Counted from the first letter of the stretch, positions 7,989-17,637 are shown. The stretch is 64,000 bases of DNA from Clostridium_F caseinilyticum (GCF_046127645.1 NZ_CP175919.1); one strand, 5' to 3'. Made by a program: numbers and translations. Notes: generated by a model from the sequence alone, not told the origin.

Positions 7989-9995
7989 CTAAAGTTTTAT
8001 ATTTGGTTCATTTTCTTCTTTTATAAGACCTTTTCTATAAGCAACTAATAACATTTCTAAATCATGTATCTGTTTTTTTATTTCGTTACCACCATCTGTA
8101 TCTAGTACTCTTTTTCTTGAAGATACATGTTCTAGTATTATGGTAGAAGAAAGTATATCATTTCCTTCTACTATAGCTTTGTGTATAGAACTAAAAGGTT
8201 CATGAGAAGTTAAAAGCAACCCATAAGAATTATAAATTAATGTATACCCTGCAATACCTGTTTGCGGCTGGTAGGCCTTGCAAAAGCCGCCATCTATAAC
8301 TAATAGCTTACCATTAGCTTTTATAGGACTTTCACCTTCTTTGGTTTTTACAGGAATATGCCCATTTATTATATGAGAATTTTCAACATCTAATCCAAAT
8401 TCTTTAAATATTAGTGTACACATTTTTTCATCATTTCTGTATTTGTAATAAGGATTTTTTTCTTCTTTATGAGTATCTTTATCATTTAAAAAATATCTTT
8501 CAAAAGTAGTCATTCTTCTTTTACCAAATAAAGGAGAATTAGGGCCACACCATAAATACCACATCATATCCATACCATATAATTTTGATTCTGGATCTTT
8601 TTTGAAGAAATAAGCTTCTCTTGATAAACGATCTAATTTATCTAAAAGGGATTTACCTTTTAAGGTTTCATTACATAGAGTTACTTCTTTTAAAGAGCCA
8701 TCTTCATTTAAAGGTATACAACCATGATATAGTAAATTAGAATTATATTTTAAATAAAGACTTCCATTACTATATAAAAATTTTATATGTCTTTGTAGCT
8801 TTTCACTGTTAATAAAAGAATTTGTAAGCTTCTCTACTAAATCTTTTTCTCGTTCATTTAATTCATAAGGATTTTCTTTATTTAATGTAGGGAAATTAGT
8901 ATCATTTAATTTATAAGTTTTCCCATTCAGATTTAAGATTCCTTCATTTATATTTATTTTATCTAATAATAATCTTTCTTCCATTTTAAATTCAGTTCTT
9001 CTTTTAATTATTTGACCTTCTAATTTAAATTGAATTATTGATATAGCTTTATGCATTTTGGACAAAAGTTTTATATCTGTTTCGTTTAAATTTTTATCTA
9101 TAGTTCTAGGTTTAAAATTTTCACAATTATCTTCTTTATAAAAATCCATAGCAAAAGTAGCCAATGGCAATAAATTTATACCATATCCATCTTCTAATGT
9201 GGATAAATTAGCATAACGAAGTGATATTCTTATTACATTAGCAATACAAGCTTCACATCCAGCAGCAGCGCCCATCCATACGATATCATGATTACCCCAC
9301 TGTATGTCTATAGAGTGATGTTTACTCAAAGCTTCGATTATAATTTCAGCTCCAGGACCTCTATCATAAATATCTCCTATTATATGAAGCTTATCCACTA
9401 CTAATCTTTGAATAACATTTGATATAGCAATTATAAATTCAGAAGACCTATCAATATCTATAATAGTTTCAATTATGCCATTGTAATATTCTTGTTTATC
9501 TACTCTATCACCTTGCTCATTTAATAATTCTTCAATAATATAAGCAAAATCAGAAGGTAGAGATTTTCTAACTTTAGATCTAGTATATTTAGAAGAAACT
9601 ATTTGGCATAGTCTTATTAATCTATATAAAGTTATTTTGTACCAATCCTCTAAGTTTTTTTCGGATTTTTTTATTAAATCTAATTTTTGTTCAGGATAGT
9701 ATATTAGTGTAGCTAAATTTCTTTTGTCACATTCTCTTAAAGAAGTTCCAAAGACATCATCTATTTTTCTTTTAATAACTCCTGATGCATTTTTTAGCAT
9801 ATGAGTAAAAGATTCATATTCTCCATGAACATCACTTATAAAATGTTCTGTTCCCTTAGGAAGATTTAATATTGCTTGAAGATTTATAATTTCTGAACTA
9901 GCACTTGAGATGCTAGGATACTGTTTTGACAATAATTTTAAATATCTTAAATTATCTTTTATTATATGTAAATTGTTTTCATCATATAAAGTCAT
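7989..9995 (-). CDS. fbp: Class III fructose-1,6-bisphosphatase
   Basis: At 668 residues this has the length of Firmicutes class III FBPases, which are metallophosphatases unrelated to class I. Metallophosphoesterase motifs are visible: SDVHGEYESF near residue 54, GDIYDRGPGAE near 213, WGNHDIVWMGAAAG near 234, and NGHIPV near 545. The enzyme hydrolyses fructose-1,6-bisphosphate in gluconeogenesis in the cytoplasm, usually with Mn2+. An AAAAAGGAG site precedes the ATG. It is monocistronic and convergent with ceo. Confidence 0.95.
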   Translation of the reverse strand: MTLYDENNLHIIKDNLRYLKLLSKQYPSISSASSEIINLQAILNLPKGTEHFISDVHGEYESFTHMLKNASGVIKRKIDDVFGTSLRECDKRNLATLIYYPEQKLDLIKKSEKNLEDWYKITLYRLIRLCQIVSSKYTRSKVRKSLPSDFAYIIEELLNEQGDRVDKQEYYNGIIETIIDIDRSSEFIIAISNVIQRLVVDKLHIIGDIYDRGPGAEIIIEALSKHHSIDIQWGNHDIVWMGAAAGCEACIANVIRISLRYANLSTLEDGYGINLLPLATFAMDFYKEDNCENFKPRTIDKNLNETDIKLLSKMHKAISIIQFKLEGQIIKRRTEFKMEERLLLDKININEGILNLNGKTYKLNDTNFPTLNKENPYELNEREKDLVEKLTNSFINSEKLQRHIKFLYSNGSLYLKYNSNLLYHGCIPLNEDGSLKEVTLCNETLKGKSLLDKLDRLSREAYFFKKDPESKLYGMDMMWYLWCGPNSPLFGKRRMTTFERYFLNDKDTHKEEKNPYYKYRNDEKMCTLIFKEFGLDVENSHIINGHIPVKTKEGESPIKANGKLLVIDGGFCKAYQPQTGIAGYTLIYNSYGLLLTSHEPFSSIHKAIVEGNDILSSTIILEHVSSRKRVLDTDGGNEIKKQIHDLEMLLVAYRKGLIKEENEPNIKL

Positions 9996-10340
9996 AGTTT
10001 TTCTCCTTTTTATTAATATATAATATATTACTAATTATATAAATATGCTATATATAGAATAATGTGTATGTTAAATTGCTTAAAATACATTAAATAGTAT
10101 ATACTTTATGATATAAGAAAACATATATTTATACAAGCTATAAAAATGTTTAATATAACCTTAGAATATACTTTAATAATGAAAATCTTTTCATTATAAT
10201 AATTATATATAGTTTTTAGAGAAAAATCATCAAGTTTTAATTAATAGTTCATAAAGAAATTTTCTATAGATAATATTGATATAAATGATATATATTATTA
10301 AGATATATAGTAGAGATTATTAATATATAAGGAGGACTTT
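9996..10340. other. Intergenic, no gene seen
   Basis: An AT-rich stretch of 345 bases between divergent genes. It must hold the promoters of fbp and of the gene at 10341, but I see no consensus match, hairpin or reading frame I would defend. Confidence 0.5.
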
Positions 10341-10703
10341 ATGAATAAAGTAAGCAATTTTATAAAATCTACAGGAAATTTTTTAGGAAATAATATTGAA
10401 AATGCATGTGAAAATGCCAGTAAAATTTTATATAAAAGTTTAAAGCAAAATAATTATAATACTATGGCTAAAGGAGCAAAAGGAAGCGGAAAATTATTAG
10501 GGAAAATAGGATCTATAACAACTAAATCTGTTTTTAATATAGCTGGAATAACTTTAGAAGGTGGAGTTAAATTTAGTAAGTTTACTGGAAAATTTATAAA
10601 GGAAAAAGCTATAAAGAAAGAAGTAAGAGTATATGGAGAATCAGATGAATTTTATAAGGATAAATTTGTAGAGGTGGATTATGAAGTTTTAGATAAAAAA
10701 TAA
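10341..10703 (+). CDS. Small basic protein of unknown function (120 aa)
   Basis: I do not recognise this family. The protein is glycine- and lysine-rich with an amphipathic N-terminal half (GSGKLLGKIGSITTKSVF) and an acidic tail ending VEVDYEVLDKK. A similar VDYE-type tail ends the unrelated-looking membrane protein at 32400-32699. There is no signal peptide or clear membrane span. A TAAGGAGG site seven bases before the ATG makes translation very likely. Confidence 0.7.
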   Translation: MNKVSNFIKSTGNFLGNNIENACENASKILYKSLKQNNYNTMAKGAKGSGKLLGKIGSITTKSVFNIAGITLEGGVKFSKFTGKFIKEKAIKKEVRVYGESDEFYKDKFVEVDYEVLDKK

Positions 10704-10906
10704 AATTATTAGGTTTTATATGGAAAAACTACAGGAATATGTTATAATTATTTATAGATAATGAATATTAGGTAATAATTAGGAATATACCTGAATACAT
10801 ATAATATAAATATTTGTTTTTTAAAATTACTATAATATTTATATTATTTGGTCGATTAATATTAAATTTTAAACTTTAAATAAAATATTTAGAGGGGGAT
10901 ATATTA

Positions 10907-11320
10907 ATGTTTGAATGGAAAGAATCTTATAGTTGTAACATAAGTAAAATTGATGAGCAACACAAAAGATTATTTGAATTGGCAGATGAAATTTATACTA
11001 TAGTTTCGGTTAATGATGGATATGATCATTTTGATGAAATTATGAATACTATAAGAACTTTAAAAGAATATACAGTATATCATTTTTCTTATGAAGAAGA
11101 TGTAATGAGAAAATATGAGTATAGCGATTTGGAAAGACATAAAGTAGAACATGATGCTTTTGTAAATAAAATTAAATCTATAAATGAAGAGGAAATAGAT
11201 GAAAAGCAAAAAAACTTTTTAATGGATTTATTAGAGTTTATTGTTAATTGGATAGAAAATCATATATTAAAATCTGATTTAAAGTATAAAGAGTATTTAA
11301 ATGGATTGGGAGTATATTAA
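10907..11320 (+). CDS. Bacteriohemerythrin
   Basis: A single-domain hemerythrin of 137 residues with all seven ligands of the diiron site: H19, H59, E63, H78, H82, H119 and D124. Such proteins bind O2 reversibly and in anaerobes are thought to scavenge or sense oxygen or buffer iron. Cytoplasmic. A GGGGG site precedes the ATG. Monocistronic, closed by the hairpin at 11367. Confidence 0.95.
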   Translation: MFEWKESYSCNISKIDEQHKRLFELADEIYTIVSVNDGYDHFDEIMNTIRTLKEYTVYHFSYEEDVMRKYEYSDLERHKVEHDAFVNKIKSINEEEIDEKQKNFLMDLLEFIVNWIENHILKSDLKYKEYLNGLGVY

Positions 11321-11366
11321 AAACATATATTTTATAGATAATATATTATAATTTTTATTTATTGGT

Positions 11367-11427
11367 CAGTAATTTTCGCTAAGTATTTTTTCAGAATTAT
11401 ACTTAAAAAAAATTACTGATTTTTTTA
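11367..11427 (+). terminator. Terminator after bacteriohemerythrin gene
   Basis: CAGTAATTTT pairs with AAAATTACTG across a long loop, followed by seven Ts. Confidence 0.7.
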
Positions 11428-11543
11428 TTTCTAAATTTTAACATTATTTTATATTAATTATTTGAATAAAATTTTATGATAAGTAAAAAAAAGTATAAAA
11501 AAGTAAAAATATATATAAATTTAAAATAATAGCAATAAAATGG

Positions 11544-11571
11544 TTTACATTACTAGATTATACAGTATAAT
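11544..11571 (+). promoter_or_regulatory. Promoter separated from its operon by the IS
   Basis: TTTACA (11544-11549), 16 bases, TATAAT (11566-11571), reading rightwards. The next rightward gene is the secreted-peptide gene at 12847, on the far side of the IS element. Confidence 0.6.
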
Positions 11572-11645
11572 TTGCATTAATAGAAGTTGATACTTGGAAT
11601 TTTATGTTATATACTATGATAGTTTCGCGGAATTTTATTTTATAA

Positions 11646-12821
11646 TAGCTTGTTGAATAATTAAATATATAATTTATGATTTAAGATTTATGCGATAGCA
11701 TTCAAATATTGTGGTAGTTAATTTAAAACTAATTTTTATTGAATTAAATATAATAAATGCGAAAGCATCATAATTTTTAAATATTCCATGGATATTTTCT
11801 AGACTTTATTCCATTTTCCTTTTTATTAAATTCATCTATTAAATATGCTAGAAGAACCCATTTAATATGACGCTCATAACGATTCTTGCCATAAAGTCTT
11901 GGATTTTCTAAGTTGTATAAACCTTTAAGCACGGAAAATAATTGCTCTATTTTTATTCTTTGTTTATATAAGCTAGAACCTATCGGAGATTCAAGAAACA
12001 AAGCATTTTTATATCTAAGGTCATTAGTAAATGATTCAATACTCTTGGACCTACGCATATTTATATCTGTTAATAAATTTATGGATAAATCTTTAGCTAT
12101 TTCAAACCATGAAGTATCATCATAGGCAGCATCTGCAAGTATAACAAATGGATTATAAATTTTTACTTCATATAGTAAATCTGGAACTTGATTATCATAT
12201 ATATTTGCAGTAGTTAGACAAAATGATAAGGGTAGTACAATATCCATTACAGATGCAGCACAATGTAATTTATAGCCTTTATATTTTCCAAGACGAGTGC
12301 CTCTACCACATTTAGCTTCGCTATCATATTTTGAACTTCTTAATGCTGTACCATCAATGGCACAAATCCTTACGGATGGATCGATGAGTTCAACAAATAT
12401 GGCATATATAGCATAGTATATATGTTTTTCGAGTGCTGCCGCCCTTAAAGAAAAAGTGGAGTAATCAGGAACCTCATTTAAATTTATGATATGTCTGAAA
12501 ACTACATCTTGTTTGATTTTATACTCAAGCTCTCTCAAACTGAATATACTATTTTGGGTTCCATATATCATGCATGCTACTATCTGTTTATCTGAATATT
12601 TTTTCGGTCTACCTTTAGCTTTAGATTTTTTTAATTCAAGTTTAGAAAAAACAATTTCTATCGCTTCATAAATTTTATAATAAGTGTTTTCGTTGTTAAT
12701 ATTTAATGATATAATCATAGTTAAGTCATCCTTTATTGATATTTTTGGTTTTTCAGCGAAAACATTATATCATAAAGTGATGACTTATTTAATTTTACAA
12801 TTACTGTTATTCAACAAGCTA
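11646..12821. mobile_element. IS5-like insertion sequence, complete
   Basis: Inverted ends TAGCTTGTTGAATAA (11646-11660) and its exact complement (12807-12821) bound about 1.17 kb with one transposase gene on the minus strand. The outermost TA on each side may be the target duplication rather than part of the repeat, as in TA-targeting IS5 subgroups. Intact ends and gene suggest a recent, possibly active, insertion. Confidence 0.88.
11777..12718 (-). CDS. IS5-family DDE transposase
   Basis: A 313-residue transposase. Catalytic residues fit a DDE arrangement: D122 (CAIDGTALRSS), D196 (VILADAAYDD) and E258 (IKIEQLFSVLKG), the last inside the typical R/K-x3-E-x6-K context. The N-terminal half carries the helical DUF772-like region (IFSLRELEYKI). 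It cuts and joins the inverted ends at 11646 and 12821. The gene is uninterrupted, so the element is potentially functional. Confidence 0.92.
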   Translation of the reverse strand: MIISLNINNENTYYKIYEAIEIVFSKLELKKSKAKGRPKKYSDKQIVACMIYGTQNSIFSLRELEYKIKQDVVFRHIINLNEVPDYSTFSLRAAALEKHIYYAIYAIFVELIDPSVRICAIDGTALRSSKYDSEAKCGRGTRLGKYKGYKLHCAASVMDIVLPLSFCLTTANIYDNQVPDLLYEVKIYNPFVILADAAYDDTSWFEIAKDLSINLLTDINMRRSKSIESFTNDLRYKNALFLESPIGSSLYKQRIKIEQLFSVLKGLYNLENPRLYGKNRYERHIKWVLLAYLIDEFNKKENGIKSRKYPWNI

Positions 12822-12846
12822 TATAAATATTGAAAGGATGTTTTTA

Positions 12847-13251
12847 ATGAAATTTGGATTAGCAAAAAAAATAGGAGTAGCATTTGGTATTACAATTCTA
12901 TCAGGAATAGGTGTACATGCAGCTAGTTGGAATAGCTTCTCTGCAACCATGCCTGCATATATGGAAGCTATAAATTCAAACGTATATGTTAAACAAGATA
13001 CAAGTCAATATATGTCATTTAAAGGAGCAAAAATGCCAGTATCCATAAATATGGTTCTAATGAATAGCGGTAATGCTGCACGTTCTAATCGTTTAACTTA
13101 TCCTGCAGGTAGATCATCAACTATGAGGGCAAGTGAGAAAGGATACGGTGCTCTTAAAGGTTTTCAATATCATATAAGAGCAAATACTAGTAGTTCGCAA
13201 ACAAGAGCACATAATGTTGCTGGATATTGGTCACCTGATTATATGAAATAA
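12847..13251 (+). CDS. Secreted peptide/small protein, possible bacteriocin-like or DUF2712 type
   Basis: A 134-residue precursor with a clear signal peptide: basic start, hydrophobic stretch GVAFGITILSGIGVHA, likely cut after VHA. The mature part of about 110 residues is polar, Ser/Asn/Tyr-rich, lacks cysteine, and ends AHNVAGYWSPDYMK. It resembles small secreted proteins found beside ABC permeases (DUF2712-like, lactococcin-972-type context), but I cannot confirm a family. The second ATG (12847) is used because AAAGG ends nine bases before it; an in-frame ATG at 12838 overlaps that site. Transport genes follow after a hairpin. Confidence 0.75.
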   Translation: MKFGLAKKIGVAFGITILSGIGVHAASWNSFSATMPAYMEAINSNVYVKQDTSQYMSFKGAKMPVSINMVLMNSGNAARSNRLTYPAGRSSTMRASEKGYGALKGFQYHIRANTSSSQTRAHNVAGYWSPDYMK

Positions 13252-13263
13252 AGAAAATAAATT

Positions 13264-13307
13264 ATATAACTATGCCAATATTATATATTTGCATAGTTAT
13301 AATTTTG
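13264..13307 (+). terminator. Hairpin between peptide gene and ABC genes
   Basis: TATAACTATGC pairs perfectly with GCATAGTTATA and is followed by ATTTTGG. It could be a partial terminator, giving more peptide than transporter transcript. Confidence 0.7.
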
Positions 13308-13349
13308 GTTTAATATAGAATGAAATTTATGAATTTTAAAGGAGATAAA

Positions 13350-14153
13350 ATGAAATCTATATTTATATTGGAATTAAAAAGATCAATTATTAATTTACGG
13401 TTTGTATTAGCAATAGTAATAGGAATTTATTTATGTTATTACGGATTAACTGATTATTATCAATTTGCTATACATGATTTTCATGACAATAGTATTAATG
13501 CTTATGAAGCTTGGTTTACAGCATTAGGATTTGGAGCTAGGTCATTTTTTATATATGCTGTAGCTATTATATGCACATTACCATTTTCATACAGCTATAT
13601 AGAGGATAAAAATAGTGGATATTTAAGAAATATTTTATATAGGGTTGAATATAAAAAATATTTCAGATCAAAGCTATTAGTAAATAGTATAGTAGGGGGA
13701 CTTACGTTATTTATACCTGTAGTATTTATATTTATAGTTTGTGCTATTAAATATTCTGTTGGACTTCATATCATACCTGGTACATCAGACATATCAGGAT
13801 TTTATCCTGATGGTATTTTTGCTAGTAATTATGTGGCTCATCCTTTTATTTATATAGTTTATAGCTGTATAAATGTATTTATAGTTGGTTTTGTATATTC
13901 ATTATTTGGAATGGCATCTTCCATATTAACAAATAAAAAAATATCAGCATTACTTATACCTTCAATACTTTATATGGGTATAAATATGTTTACAAATTTT
14001 ATAGAAAAGGATCAATATTCATCTTTTACTGTGGTATTGCCATGGATGGATTCGAGAACTACCATATTGAGTTTATATGGAGAACTATTGGTAATATTTA
14101 TACTTAGTATTGTTATTATAAAAGTTATACATAGAAGGGATGCCTATTGCTAA
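13350..14153 (+). CDS. ABC-2-like permease, subunit 1
   Basis: A 267-residue membrane protein with about six hydrophobic segments and a polar loop of about 45 residues, typical of ABC-2 export permeases in peptide or immunity systems. Start at 13350 is chosen because AAAGGAG ends five bases before it; an upstream in-frame ATG at 13320 lacks a site. First of three consecutive permease genes leading to an ATPase at 15826. Likely exports, or gives immunity to, the product of 12847; this is inference from order. Confidence 0.78.
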   Translation: MKSIFILELKRSIINLRFVLAIVIGIYLCYYGLTDYYQFAIHDFHDNSINAYEAWFTALGFGARSFFIYAVAIICTLPFSYSYIEDKNSGYLRNILYRVEYKKYFRSKLLVNSIVGGLTLFIPVVFIFIVCAIKYSVGLHIIPGTSDISGFYPDGIFASNYVAHPFIYIVYSCINVFIVGFVYSLFGMASSILTNKKISALLIPSILYMGINMFTNFIEKDQYSSFTVVLPWMDSRTTILSLYGELLVIFILSIVIIKVIHRRDAYC

Positions 14154-15004
14154 TGAGTAAGACATATAATTTTTTAAAGTATGAGATAGAAAGAAATTAT
14201 TCTATAAAAAAATACATATTAGTTATTATTTTGTATTTATCTGTAGTTATTAATGAAATTAATATTATTAATTCTTATGGAAATAACAATATACAATTTA
14301 ATGCATGGGATATAATATTTTCTGTACTTTCACAGCCTAAAAATATTGTTATATATTTAATTTTTACTTATATTATTTTAATTAATAATATAATTGTTGA
14401 TAGTAACTTTGAAAAGGAAATGATATTAAAGCTTGGTACTAGACAGGCATGGTGGAATATAAAAGTTTGTGTATTATTTTTAAAGGCAAGTATATGCATA
14501 TTTTCATTAACTATTTTAGCAATTATTGCATCAATGAAATTTAAATTTAGCACAGTTTGGAGTGATGGATTTTTGCAAATGGAAAAGATTGCTCCTGCAA
14601 ATCATTTATTATATTCATCGCCACTTAATAAAGATATTTATCAGCAAAGTCCGCTTTTTTCATTTGCTGAAACTATATTGTTATTATTATTGGGATTAAT
14701 AGCTATAGGATTATTTGTTATGGTTATAACTTTATTATTTAATAGCAAAATTGCTAGTATAATTAGTGGATTTACTGTATTAATAATAGCTACAATTCCA
14801 GCATTTGAAATGAAAAGTTCAATAATTACAGATATAGTATATAATCATATATTAATAAATACTCATTCATTTAATAATATAAATTCTTCATTTACGTCTG
14901 TAGGATATTCAATATCTCATTGGATATTATATATACTAATTTTATATTATATAGGTTATAAATTAAGTTTAAAGAAAAATTTTATTTCTAAAGAGCATAG
15001 TTAA
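14153..15004 (+). CDS. ABC-2-like permease, subunit 2
   Basis: A 283-residue membrane protein with about six spans. Its ATG overlaps the previous stop codon (TAATG), implying coupled translation; an in-frame TTG at 14147 is an alternative start at better spacing from AAGGGA. An extracytoplasmic segment (around residues 125-160) is rich in Ser, Pro and Gln. Its sequence is distantly similar to the next subunit, so the set probably arose by duplication. Confidence 0.75.
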   Translation: MSKTYNFLKYEIERNYSIKKYILVIILYLSVVINEINIINSYGNNNIQFNAWDIIFSVLSQPKNIVIYLIFTYIILINNIIVDSNFEKEMILKLGTRQAWWNIKVCVLFLKASICIFSLTILAIIASMKFKFSTVWSDGFLQMEKIAPANHLLYSSPLNKDIYQQSPLFSFAETILLLLLGLIAIGLFVMVITLLFNSKIASIISGFTVLIIATIPAFEMKSSIITDIVYNHILINTHSFNNINSSFTSVGYSISHWILYILILYYIGYKLSLKKNFISKEHS

Positions 15005-15025
15005 TAAATAATTGGAGGGGTTATT

Positions 15026-15802
15026 ATATATAAAATTATAGAAAAACCTATTATAATTTCGTTTATAATATCTGTTTTTATAGCAAGAATTAATATAATT
15101 TATATACAAAATAGTAATTATGATGCTAACTTATTAGATCTTATATTTTTAACTTTAAGTGGTCCTAATATTTGGGAACAGAATATTTTTATTGAAAGTG
15201 AATGGTTATTGCTGCAATTTGTATTTTTATATTTATTAGCTGATGTTAGTTTTTCTAGTTTTTTTGAAAAAGGGACATTAATCTTATTAAGAATAGGATC
15301 ACGTGGTAAATTATGGGCAGTACTTATAGGAAAAATAATTTTAAATATATTGTTATTTTTATTTATTCAAATTTTAACTGTAGTATTATTAGGTATATAT
15401 TTTTTCCCAATTAGATTCTCTAATAATATTTTAGCTACATCAAGATTGTTACGATTAAATATAAATAATTTATATGCAGTATTTTGTATGTTGTTATTAT
15501 TGTTTCTTACCTATATTACTTTAGCATTAATTGAAAATACAATGTCAATTATATTAAAAAGTCCTATAATAAGTTTGCTATTTTGTTGTATATTACAAAT
15601 GTTTACTCTTAACTCAGGTAAGATTAATGTAAATTTAATGAAATGGTTACCAGGAAATCAATCTATTATGGTTAGACATACTTTAATCAATCCTGATGTA
15701 GTTAATTTTAATATAAGTTGGTCTATTTTTTATAACTTATTTTTTATAGTTGTATTGATTATTATAGGTTTTTTATATATTGATAAATTAGATATAATTT
15801 AA
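15026..15802 (+). CDS. ABC-2-like permease, subunit 3, with apparent AUA start
   Basis: The frame is open from a stop at 15005 to 15802, and the translated segment from 15026 on is clearly protein-like and related to subunit 2 (hydrophobic span, then LSGPNIW matching LSQPKNI). A strong GGAGGGG site (15014-15020) lies seven bases (from GGAGG) before an ATA codon at 15026, yet no ATG, GTG or TTG occurs in frame until TTG at 15209, which would remove the first 61 residues and a membrane span. So the start is either a rare AUA (or AUU at 15023) or a mutated ATG. About 258 residues from 15026, matching its siblings. Confidence 0.7.
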   Translation: MYKIIEKPIIISFIISVFIARINIIYIQNSNYDANLLDLIFLTLSGPNIWEQNIFIESEWLLLQFVFLYLLADVSFSSFFEKGTLILLRIGSRGKLWAVLIGKIILNILLFLFIQILTVVLLGIYFFPIRFSNNILATSRLLRLNINNLYAVFCMLLLLFLTYITLALIENTMSIILKSPIISLLFCCILQMFTLNSGKINVNLMKWLPGNQSIMVRHTLINPDVVNFNISWSIFYNLFFIVVLIIIGFLYIDKLDII

Positions 15803-15825
15803 AAAAATATTTTTATGAGGTGTTT

Positions 15826-16479
15826 ATGGTGGAGAATTCCAATAAATTTATAATAGAAATTAAAGAAGCTACAAAGTCATTTAAAAATCAAACAGTTTTA
15901 CAGGATATAAATTTAAATTTTGAAAAGGGTAAGATTTATGGTATCAGAGGAAGAAATGGCTCAGGTAAAACAATGTTATTACGTGTAATGTGTGGATTAG
16001 TTATACCTGATTCAGGTGAAGTTTATGTAAATGGTGTGAATATAACAAAGAAAAAGACTTTACCAGAAAATGTTGGTGCGCTAATTGAAAATCCTGGATT
16101 TATAAACTACTATAGTGGATTTAAAAATTTAAAAATTTTATCATCTATAAAAGGTAAAATAGATGATAAAAAGATACATGATACATTAGAATTACTTGGT
16201 ATTGATAATGTATGTAATAAAAAAGTAAGAACATACTCTTTAGGAATGCGTCAACGCTTAGGAATAGTTCAAGCATTAATGGAGGATCCTGAAATTCTAT
16301 TATTGGACGAGCCTACAAATGCTCTTGATAATGATGGAATAAAACTTTTTCATGATATTTTAATAGAATTGAAAAGTAAAGGAACCACTATTGTTTTATC
16401 AAGTCATAATAAAGAAGACCTTGATTTACTATGTGATACAGTTATGGAAATGGATTGTGGAAAGTTAGTAATTAATTAG
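15826..16479 (+). CDS. ABC transporter ATP-binding protein
   Basis: A 217-residue nucleotide-binding subunit with Walker A (GRNGSGKT), signature (SLGMRQRLG), Walker B (ILLLDEPTN) and H-loop (VLSSHN). It energises the three permeases just upstream; the set forms one operon with short gaps. The ATG at 15826 and the GTG at 15829 both follow a GAGGTG site, and I cannot separate them. CcmA/NatA-like class, usual for bacteriocin export or self-protection. Confidence 0.88.
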   Translation: MVENSNKFIIEIKEATKSFKNQTVLQDINLNFEKGKIYGIRGRNGSGKTMLLRVMCGLVIPDSGEVYVNGVNITKKKTLPENVGALIENPGFINYYSGFKNLKILSSIKGKIDDKKIHDTLELLGIDNVCNKKVRTYSLGMRQRLGIVQALMEDPEILLLDEPTNALDNDGIKLFHDILIELKSKGTTIVLSSHNKEDLDLLCDTVMEMDCGKLVIN

Positions 16480-16816
16480 ATGTTTCTCAACATAGTTTAT
16501 TTATATTGAATTAAGTTATAATAGGTATAAGTAATTTCTTATATGAATAATAGATAACAATTTTTAAAAAAAGTAATACTAGTTTTATGAACTAGTATTA
16601 CTTAGATTGCTTGCAACTATACGTATTTTCAATTGGTTGTTATAATATCTTAATTTATAATGTTAGTTTTTAATAGATGTAATATATTATTTTAAATTAT
16701 GTGTAATAAATGATGCTTTTTTTGACTTAGCTAAAGTTGTAATTATAGTATAAAATCTCATTAATATACTAACAATATTTAAATTATATATTAAGTTATC
16801 TTTATGGAACATATAT
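16480..16816. other. Gap with a perfect hairpin
   Basis: No gene seen. It contains the inverted repeat at 16571-16603. Confidence 0.6.
16571..16603 (-). terminator. Perfect 14-bp hairpin
   Basis: AAGTAATACTAGTT / AACTAGTATTACTT with a five-base loop. A-run on the left gives a T-run for transcripts from the minus-strand gene at 16817-17512; no T-run on the plus side. Confidence 0.65.
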
Positions 16817-17512
16817 TTATTTTTTTCTATATTTATTTTTTTTATAGTAATTATTACTATTTCCTCTATGGAAAAATAATAAATATATAGATAAAGCTAT
16901 AAAGAAAGTATCAAATTCATCCCGACTTTTAGATCCTTTATTTTCTTTATTATTTTTATTTAAAATTTTTTTATGTGCTTCTAAAGAATGTATACCAATA
17001 TATTCAGCAAAACTTTCTACTTTTATGCATTTAATTAAATTATTTTCTATAGCTATGTTTAATTGAGAAAGGTCACTATAACCTTTTTCATCACACCAAT
17101 TTTTCTCACCTTCAACAACTTTTAGTATATTATTTTTTGAATCTAATGCAGTTATTTTAATAGGGAAAAATGAGAAATATGTTAAATAAAAAGAACAAAT
17201 AGGATTTTGAAATACAATGTATCTGTAATTATCTGAAAAACTTTTTTCTTTAATCCAAGTAGCTATGCTGTGCTCAGAATAAGATGAATCTAAATTTTTA
17301 GATTCTTTTAAAGTAATCCATCCTGGAAATTTTATTTTACCTAAATTAGTTTCAATATCTAAAATAGTGTTAAAATCTTTGCCCCCATTAAAATTTATAA
17401 TAGAGCTTTCTAAATTATCTTTCTTTATATCTTTCTTATACAATAAATTTTCTTTAGCAGTTTTTATATTTTTTAGAGTATCTTTTAAAATTATTTTTTT
17501 ATATCTATCCAT
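16817..17512 (-). CDS. Hypothetical protein with C-terminal membrane anchor (231 aa)
   Basis: I do not recognise this family. Residues 1-195 are soluble and charged; a hydrophobic segment (FFIALSIYLLFF) near residue 205-216 is followed by a basic, Asn/Tyr/Lys-rich tail, typical of a tail-anchored or single-span protein with the bulk in the cytoplasm. A GGGGGA site six bases before the ATG supports the start. No operon partner. Confidence 0.65.
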   Translation of the reverse strand: MDRYKKIILKDTLKNIKTAKENLLYKKDIKKDNLESSIINFNGGKDFNTILDIETNLGKIKFPGWITLKESKNLDSSYSEHSIATWIKEKSFSDNYRYIVFQNPICSFYLTYFSFFPIKITALDSKNNILKVVEGEKNWCDEKGYSDLSQLNIAIENNLIKCIKVESFAEYIGIHSLEAHKKILNKNNKENKGSKSRDEFDTFFIALSIYLLFFHRGNSNNYYKKNKYRKK

Positions 17513-17637
17513 TATAGTCCCCCAAAAATATTACTATATATAGTTTATGAAGTGTAAGGTTACTTTGTGAATATATTTATTCTTTTATAATGAATAGGTG
17601 TCAATTAGTAATGAATTAACATATCATATATTAAGAA

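Larger units (their letters stand above)
11321..11645. other. Gap: terminator and a promoter facing the IS element
   Basis: Holds the terminator at 11367-11427 and a good promoter at 11544-11571. No gene is visible. This looks like the original upstream region of the peptide/ABC operon now beyond the IS. Confidence 0.65.
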
